Shown one piece after another: positions 54,302 to 59,151 of a stretch of 59,151 bases of DNA (its first letter is position 1; every line of letters begins with the position of its first letter). Both the position numbers and the translations under genes were made by a program. This DNA comes from Firmicutes bacterium UBA1393. GTDB taxonomy: Bacteria; Bacillota; DTU025. The DNA lies in contig DBQN01000083.1 in the NCBI GenBank assembly GCA_002305255.1, positions 28,642 to 87,792 of the forward strand, given 5' to 3'. The notes below the pieces were generated by a model. The model searched no databases and was not told the origin of the DNA. It was given only the letters and a program-made list of their open reading frames with translations.

Positions 54302-55363
54302 ATGCTCCCCGCATTGATGATCCAAGCCACCCTGAGGCCTCCCCCCGGCACACACAGGCCACCCGGTGAGAAGATCGCCGCTCTCAAAGAGACTCCCTCC
54401 GCGCAAGCACTCCAGTCCGCCGTCACCATTCCCGAACAGGCTCTCTACGTGGGAGAGGTCCGCGATGCCGTGATGCCACGAGGTCCGCTGTGCCCCCGTT
54501 GCGGCAGCACCGACATCGTCCGCTTCGGCAAGCGTCGCGGGGTACAGCGCTACAGGTGCAAGGCATGCGGGCGTACCTTCACCGACTTCACCGGCACCGT
54601 CCTGCACGGTCTGCGCCGCCGTGCCCTTTGGCTCGACTTCTGCAGGTGCCTGATGGAGGGACTGTCCGCCAGGGAAACCGCTGCTGAGCTTGGCATATCA
54701 AAGAACACTTCCTTCGCCTGGAGGCACCGGGCGATATCCGCCCTCGCCCACGCCGATTCGACGGTCGTGTGCAAGGGTATCGTCGAGCTGGGGCAGCTTC
54801 CCGTGCTACGTTCGTTCAAGGGATCCCAACCGCCGGCCGAGGCGCACATGTGGAGCGTGAAGTCATCTGTCCGCCGCTGCCACCGCGTCTACAGTCGCCT
54901 CATACCCCGATCGCGGCTCCTTACCCTGGTAGTCGCTGTCGACCGCTCCGGCCGGGCCCGGGCCGTGGTGGCCTCCCGCGGTGAGGTCCTGACGCCGACG
55001 CTGTCGGACATCGTTCAGAGCTCCGCAGAGCTTTGCGTCCCTCGCTTCGGGAGTCGCTTTCGCTTTGGAGCGGGCTGGACCGGGGGAATCAAGTGGATCG
55101 GCGCGTCAGGCGAAGCTGCCGCTCGGGCCAGCGGGGCCAAAAGTGGCCCGCTGTACCACGTGAGGAACGCGAACCGCCTCATCCACTACTTCATTGAGTG
55201 GATGAGGCGGTTCTGCGGCGTGGCCACAAAGTACCTGCTGAGGTATTTCGCCTGGTATCTTCGCTGGGCACCCCTTGCCGCGGTAAGCTCAAGAGTCGCT
55301 GCGAGACTCCTGTTCTTCGAAGTGTTGGGCAGCGGATCCATGACTATCCGTAAGGAAGGCTAG
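54302..55363 (+). CDS. IS1595-like transposase relative lacking recognisable catalytic acids
   Basis: About 353 residues in an intact frame. A four-Cys zinc ribbon (CPRCGSTDIVRFGKRRGVQ then RYRCKACGRTF) is followed by an HTH (GLSARETAAELGISKNTSFAWRHR) and a domain ending EWMRRFCGVATKYLLRYFAW, the C-terminal motif of IS1595-family transposases. Where the family has a DExxF/Y...SFKG motif, this protein has VELGQLPVLRSFKG, with both acids gone, and no SDG-type second acid is seen. It may be a dead transposase or a protein adapted to another job. An intact promoter and ribosome-binding site argue for expression. No terminal repeats or target duplications were found. Confidence 0.75.
   Translation: MLPALMIQATLRPPPGTHRPPGEKIAALKETPSAQALQSAVTIPEQALYVGEVRDAVMPRGPLCPRCGSTDIVRFGKRRGVQRYRCKACGRTFTDFTGTVLHGLRRRALWLDFCRCLMEGLSARETAAELGISKNTSFAWRHRAISALAHADSTVVCKGIVELGQLPVLRSFKGSQPPAEAHMWSVKSSVRRCHRVYSRLIPRSRLLTLVVAVDRSGRARAVVASRGEVLTPTLSDIVQSSAELCVPRFGSRFRFGAGWTGGIKWIGASGEAAARASGAKSGPLYHVRNANRLIHYFIEWMRRFCGVATKYLLRYFAWYLRWAPLAAVSSRVAARLLFFEVLGSGSMTIRKEG
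55172..55214. repeat. Perfect 17-base inverted repeat inside the transposase-like gene
   Basis: GAACCGCCTCATCCACT at 55172-55188 and its exact reverse complement at 55198-55214, separated by nine bases. It lies within codons for the IHYFIEWMRRF region. Such a long perfect stem in coding sequence would fold strongly in mRNA. Confidence 0.9.
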
Positions 55364-55577
55364 GCCTCGCGCACCATACGACCATCAACCCTCAACTGCA
55401 ACAGGTGATACGGGCTCACGCACGGCGCGGGCACTCGCCGCGGGTCCGCCCTCCATCCGGCCCGACCGCCAAAGTGCCGCCATCGCAAGTACCGGTCAGA
55501 CCGCCCACTTTAGCAGGGAACAGGCAACCGATACAGAAGAACAACTGCACGGATCACATCGGAGGAGTGAACTGAAC

Positions 55578-56795
55578 ATGCAGACACCTGCCATGCACTG
55601 CGCCGGGCTTGTACGCCTCGATACGCCTACCGGAGTCGTAGACATCGACCGTCACGCTCTCCCAAAGGCGGCCGCATCGGTGTTCTTCTCCTCAGGCGCA
55701 GCCATCACCACGTTCCCGGCCGAAGTGAAGCGCATAGCAGCCGGCGGAGCCGTCATGCTCGTCGCCGGGGCCTCGAGTTCGCGCACTCCCGCCATCGCCC
55801 GGGCCATCGAGGCGCTGCGCGACGCGGTGTCACCGGCGTCCATTTATATGCTCCAAGGGGTCTCGGATGCCGGCGTCATCGCGCGCGGCGTCAAGCTCGC
55901 CCTGGATTACGACATAACGACGGTGGCGATGATCGGAGGCGGCACCACCATCGACGTTGGCAAAGCCATAGCGGCCCTTGCCCGCCAACCCGACTCCGCC
56001 CCCACTTCCGAGTCAGTATTGCGCTTCACCCTCGGCGAACTCACGATCGATCCCGGTGCCTCTCTGAGCTGGTGCGCGATGCCTACCACCACAGGCACCG
56101 GAAGCGAGAGCACCTGGAACTCCGTGCTCGAAGAGGGTGAGGTCAAGCTGAGCCTCAAGGGCGTGCCGCCGGCCTCACTCATAGTCACCGACCCCGACCT
56201 GCTGGAAGGGCTCGATCCCCGTCCCCGCAACGTAGCCGCGGCCGATGCCCTGTCTCAGGCGCTGGAGACCGTATGCTCGGGCCACACTTCTGAACCCGGG
56301 GTAGAACTGGCCATCTGCGCCGTGAACCACCTGTCTTACGGCATCAGAACCATGGACACCGATCCCGGCGTCTCCCGCCGCCATCTGGCCTGGGGCAGCT
56401 TGCTGATGGGAGTAGCGTTTGCCCATGGCCGTCTCGGACTCCCGCACGCCCTCAGCCACTACTGCCTGAAGTACGGGCTCAGCCATGGGAACATGGTTGG
56501 GGCGCTGACCGGGTCCGGCCTGAGGGTGCAGTCCAGGGATGCAGGCGTGCGGGCGCGCCTCGAACGCCTGGCACAGGCTGTGAATGTGCAGGATTGCGTC
56601 GCCTGGGCCGAGGCCCTCGTATCCGGCCTGTTCTCTGCCGTCGGTCTGCCTGCCACGTTGGCCGAGGCAGGCCTCACCACCGCCGACTTCGAGTGGATAG
56701 TGCCGCGTGAGATGGAGCTGGCGCCGCAGATAGGAGTGCCTCCACGCCTCGCCACGCCTGACGAGCTCATGGAGGCACTGGAAGGATCAAGATAG
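55578..56795 (+). CDS. Iron-containing alcohol dehydrogenase family protein
   Basis: A 405-residue group III dehydrogenase with the NAD(P) motif GGGTTIDVGKA, the PTTTGTGSE segment and the C-terminal metal region LGLPHALSHYCLKYGLSHGN (two His ligands). The first metal motif reads AADALSQALE, with Asp present but Gln where the usual His stands (DAxxHxxE), so the metal site is altered. The upstream ribosome-binding site is GGAGGAG. The substrate is unknown. It is on the plus strand and its end overlaps the convergent nicotinate phosphoribosyltransferase by nine bases. The 214 bases before it (55364-55577) show no gene or clear promoter. Confidence 0.9.
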   Translation: MQTPAMHCAGLVRLDTPTGVVDIDRHALPKAAASVFFSSGAAITTFPAEVKRIAAGGAVMLVAGASSSRTPAIARAIEALRDAVSPASIYMLQGVSDAGVIARGVKLALDYDITTVAMIGGGTTIDVGKAIAALARQPDSAPTSESVLRFTLGELTIDPGASLSWCAMPTTTGTGSESTWNSVLEEGEVKLSLKGVPPASLIVTDPDLLEGLDPRPRNVAAADALSQALETVCSGHTSEPGVELAICAVNHLSYGIRTMDTDPGVSRRHLAWGSLLMGVAFAHGRLGLPHALSHYCLKYGLSHGNMVGALTGSGLRVQSRDAGVRARLERLAQAVNVQDCVAWAEALVSGLFSAVGLPATLAEAGLTTADFEWIVPREMELAPQIGVPPRLATPDELMEALEGSR

Positions 56796-57878
56796 GGCCT
56801 GTAACTTAGCGTTGGGTGTAATGCCGGGGATTCGCCCCCGCTTCGCGATGGGGCGACCCTCGATCTCCTTGATGTCCATAGTCATGTCAATGGGTGTTGC
56901 CCCAGAGATGTAGCTCCCCACGCCGAAGGAGTCGGCGCCGGCAGCTGCCAGAATCCCTATCCTCTCCGGGGTGACTCCGCCTGACACGAAGATCTTCACG
57001 TGGCTGTGGCCGGCCTGATCAAGCCTGGCCCGGATCTCTCTCACGAGGTCGGGCGTGACTCCCCCACGCTCTCCGGGAGTGTCGAGGCGTACTCCCTGGA
57101 GTCTCTTGCCCATGGCCTGGGCCAGGCGCAAGGTCTCTTCGGCCTCATCTTTGAACGTATCCACAAGCACTATTCTGGCATCTTCGGGTCCCATCAAAGC
57201 GTCGTATTCCTGGGCAACCCGCACTGTATCGCCGGCGATCAGGAACACCGCATGGGGCACCGTGCCCCTGGGCTCGAGGCCCGACAGCTTCGCTCCGAGG
57301 ATGCAGCTCGCCCCGTCAGCGCCACCCACCACGGCCGCGCGCTCCATCACAGGCGCCACCGCCGGGTGCACGTGACGTGCCCCGAAACATATGAAGGGCT
57401 TGTTCCCCGCCGCCTGTCTCACCTCGCGTGCGGCAGTCGCCCACCCGCAGGAACTAGCGAGGATGCCGAGGAGCGCGGTCTCGTAAACGCCGAACTCAGA
57501 ATACTTGCCGACAATCCTCATCAGAGGGTCTTTTGCCTCAAACGTGTCTCCCTCGCGTATTGCCCATATGCGGACTCCTGTCGGTTTGAGCAGGCCCAGG
57601 CACTCAGGCAACCCCGCGAACACACCGGGGCGTCGCGCGAAGATCTCGGCGGTGACTACGGTGTCAGCGAGTCCCATAGAGTCGAGGATCTCCCTGGTCT
57701 TCACGAAATACACATCAGTGGTGTAGCCCTGGATTATCTCGGCATGGGTCGCAGAATAGAGTATGCGGCCTGGCTCCACCTGAAAATCAGCTACTTGAGA
57801 CATCCTCGACAACTTGTACTTGGAGTTCAACAATGAGGCACCCCCATACCATTTCAAGACTACGCCGCCGGCGCTCAT
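56787..57878 (-). CDS. Nicotinate phosphoribosyltransferase
   Basis: A 363-residue PncB/NAPRTase-family enzyme (the shorter, archaeal-type branch). It has TTDVYFVKT near the N-terminus, FGARHVHPAVAPVMERAAVVGGADG with the Arg-His-His-Pro phosphate/His region, VDTFKDEAEE, VRLDTPGERGG and a SGGVTPERI phosphate-binding loop. It makes nicotinate mononucleotide from nicotinate and PRPP, the substrate of nadD at 36352-36960. ATG at 57878 overlaps the lytic transglycosylase stop (TGATG); TTG at 57833 after GGGGGT is an alternative. The annotated start adds about 25 residues before the homologous MSQVADFQV. Confidence 0.9.
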   Translation of the reverse strand: MSAGGVVLKWYGGASLLNSKYKLSRMSQVADFQVEPGRILYSATHAEIIQGYTTDVYFVKTREILDSMGLADTVVTAEIFARRPGVFAGLPECLGLLKPTGVRIWAIREGDTFEAKDPLMRIVGKYSEFGVYETALLGILASSCGWATAAREVRQAAGNKPFICFGARHVHPAVAPVMERAAVVGGADGASCILGAKLSGLEPRGTVPHAVFLIAGDTVRVAQEYDALMGPEDARIVLVDTFKDEAEETLRLAQAMGKRLQGVRLDTPGERGGVTPDLVREIRARLDQAGHSHVKIFVSGGVTPERIGILAAAGADSFGVGSYISGATPIDMTMDIKEIEGRPIAKRGRIPGITPNAKLQALS

Positions 57879-58465
57879 CACTTGCCCGACGGAAAACGCC
57901 CCGCATAGATCGACACGTACGCGCGATGCGCCTGTGTAACTCGGCGCACATACTCGGCAGTCTCGGCAAACGGGATCGAACTCAGCTCGGAGAGCTTACC
58001 TGACCAGCGACCTTCTGAGAGCCACCGGTCTACATTGGACGGCCCTCCGTTGTACGCGGCGAGGGCGATTACCACGTCGCCCCTGTACTGGTCTATCAAC
58101 CGTCGCAGGTACCACGATCCGATTCGGATGTTTGTGGCGGGCTCCCTGAGCAGACTCTCGGAGTAAGGCTCTATCCCCAACTGCGCTGCGGCCCAGCGCC
58201 CGGTGTCGGGCATTATCTGCATCAGCCCCTGTGCGCCCCTGGATGACACCACACTCGGCCGAAACCGACTCTCAGTTCGTATCACCGCTGCGACTATGAA
58301 CGGATCCAGACCCTCCTGCTTCGCCGCAGTAGCGATCATGCCGGCGTAGTGTATCGGATAGAGCAGCTGCCGAAACCGACTCGACCCAAAGGCCACCCAC
58401 ACGACGACCGCCCACAAGGCCACAACAACAAGAAGCTTGATGAACTGCCAGCCCGCTCGGCGCAT
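57878..58465 (-). CDS. Membrane-anchored lytic transglycosylase (SLT domain)
   Basis: A 195-residue protein with an N-terminal membrane segment (FIKLLVVVALWAVVVWVAF) and an SLT/lysozyme-like domain: IRTESRF (catalytic Glu), SSRGAQGLMQIMPDT and ALAAYNGGPSNVDRW. It cleaves peptidoglycan glycan strands to 1,6-anhydromuramyl ends. ATG at 58465 overlaps the coaE stop (TGATG) and has GGAG eight bases upstream. The same coaE-SLT order is found in other Bacillota. Confidence 0.93.
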   Translation of the reverse strand: MRRAGWQFIKLLVVVALWAVVVWVAFGSSRFRQLLYPIHYAGMIATAAKQEGLDPFIVAAVIRTESRFRPSVVSSRGAQGLMQIMPDTGRWAAAQLGIEPYSESLLREPATNIRIGSWYLRRLIDQYRGDVVIALAAYNGGPSNVDRWLSEGRWSGKLSELSSIPFAETAEYVRRVTQAHRAYVSIYAGRFPSGK

Positions 58466-59106
58466 CACTTCACTCCGTGTCCGTTCATCATCTGATCCCA
58501 CACGACCCGCACCTGAGCCATGGTCTGGTCAAGCGAGTGCTCGGTGTGGACCACGAAGTCAGCTCTGTGCGCGATTGCCTCAGGATCAACCTGGGAATGC
58601 AGTCGAGCCGCGGCGGCCTCTGGAGTGATCTGATCCCTCTCCACGAGCCTCGCAACTGACACATCGTCACCGGCCACGACCAGGACCACATAGTCCACCA
58701 GTCTGTCGAGGCCCGCCTCGAAGAGCACTGCAGCGTCAATCACTGCCGCCGCCGGCTGCGGGCGCTCCGCCGCCACGCGGTCAAGCCACGCCCTGACCTG
58801 TTCTACGATGACCGGATGGGTGATGCTGTTGAGCCTGTGCAGCTGTGCTGGATCGGAAAACACCACGGCCCCGAGGCGTCGACGGTCAAGGCTGCCATCA
58901 GGCAGCATGTAGTCGGATCCGAACTCGGCGAACACGTGGCCCAACGTATCAGATCCCACCGACAACACCGCGCGCCCAACCTGGTCGACATCGAGAGTCA
59001 CGGCACCAAGCGACTCAAACATCTTGCTCACAGTGGTCTTGCCCACGCCGCTCCGGCCGACGATTCCGATGACGACCACGCGCCACACCCCCACACCGCT
59101 AATCAT
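58465..59106 (-). CDS. coaE: Dephospho-CoA kinase
   Basis: A 213-residue CoaE with P-loop GIVGRSGVGKTTVSK, VTLDVDQVGRAVL, the RRRLGAVVFSDPAQLHRLNSITHPVI segment and LVERDQITPEAAAARLHSQ of the lid region. It phosphorylates dephospho-CoA in the last step of CoA synthesis. ATG at 59106 is taken as start; the frame opens eight codons earlier and no strong ribosome-binding site is visible, so the start is uncertain. The remaining 45 bases to the window edge show nothing recognisable. Confidence 0.93.
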   Translation of the reverse strand: MISGVGVWRVVVIGIVGRSGVGKTTVSKMFESLGAVTLDVDQVGRAVLSVGSDTLGHVFAEFGSDYMLPDGSLDRRRLGAVVFSDPAQLHRLNSITHPVIVEQVRAWLDRVAAERPQPAAAVIDAAVLFEAGLDRLVDYVVLVVAGDDVSVARLVERDQITPEAAAARLHSQVDPEAIAHRADFVVHTEHSLDQTMAQVRVVWDQMMNGHGVK

Positions 59107-59151
59107 AGCTGCACCGCGCCTTCGGCGCAATCGGGTAGGAGGGGGCGTCTC

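Overview
The window looks like chromosome from an endospore-forming, GC-rich Bacillota, most likely an anaerobe of the Clostridia/Limnochordia type. The evidence is a complete gerA-gerB-gerC germination operon, the germination protease gpr next to spoIIP, a CIRCE-controlled hrcA, a leucine T-box, a sigma-H-like factor, and a SCIFF (six-cysteine) peptide with its radical SAM maturase, a pair typical of Clostridia. Almost all genes lie on the minus strand. Only rpsT, a transposase-like gene and an iron alcohol dehydrogenase lie on the plus strand.

Layout in plus-strand coordinates. 1-2.9 kb: an unknown membrane protein that runs off the edge, floA and nfeD. 2.9-7.0 kb: the gerABC operon. 7.1-18.8 kb: a translation and protein-quality block (rpsU, a HIT protein, mtaB, queT, two small lipoproteins, trxA, rsmE, prmA, dnaJ, hrcA, hemW, lepA). 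grpE and dnaK are missing from their usual place between hrcA and dnaJ. 18.8-23.2 kb: a yqxA-position gene, spoIIP, gpr, rpsT and holA. 23.2-28.4 kb: a sugar or glycerophospho-type ABC importer without an ATPase gene, carrying a secreted PHP-domain metallohydrolase. 28.5-31.7 kb: comEC and comEA for DNA uptake. 31.9-38.3 kb: leuS behind a T-box leader that contains an entire tRNA-Ala gene, then rsfS, yqeK, an RRM RNA-binding protein, nadD and obgE.

38.4-49.7 kb is the accessory and most unusual part. It holds (i) a compact operon with a LuxR-type regulator, a 33-residue peptide gene, a radical SAM/SPASM protein and a CPBP membrane protease, which looks like an undescribed modified-peptide (RiPP) locus; (ii) a YhaO/YhaN (Mre11/Rad50-like) pair in which both proteins have lost catalytic motifs; (iii) two tandem WYL-domain regulators and a sigma-H-like factor; and (iv) the SCIFF precursor scfA with its maturase scfB. 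The 33-residue peptide and the SCIFF peptide are both easy to miss because of their size.

49.7-59.1 kb: three tandem M42 aminopeptidases, a patatin-like phospholipase, tRNA-Leu(GAG) (the tRNA that should read the leuS T-box specifier CTC), an IS1595-like transposase relative lacking recognisable catalytic acids, an iron alcohol dehydrogenase with one altered metal ligand, a nicotinate phosphoribosyltransferase, a lytic transglycosylase and coaE.

All calls come from reading the sequence and from knowledge of the families. No database search was run. Several start sites differ from the longest possible reading frame, and the reason is given in each entry.
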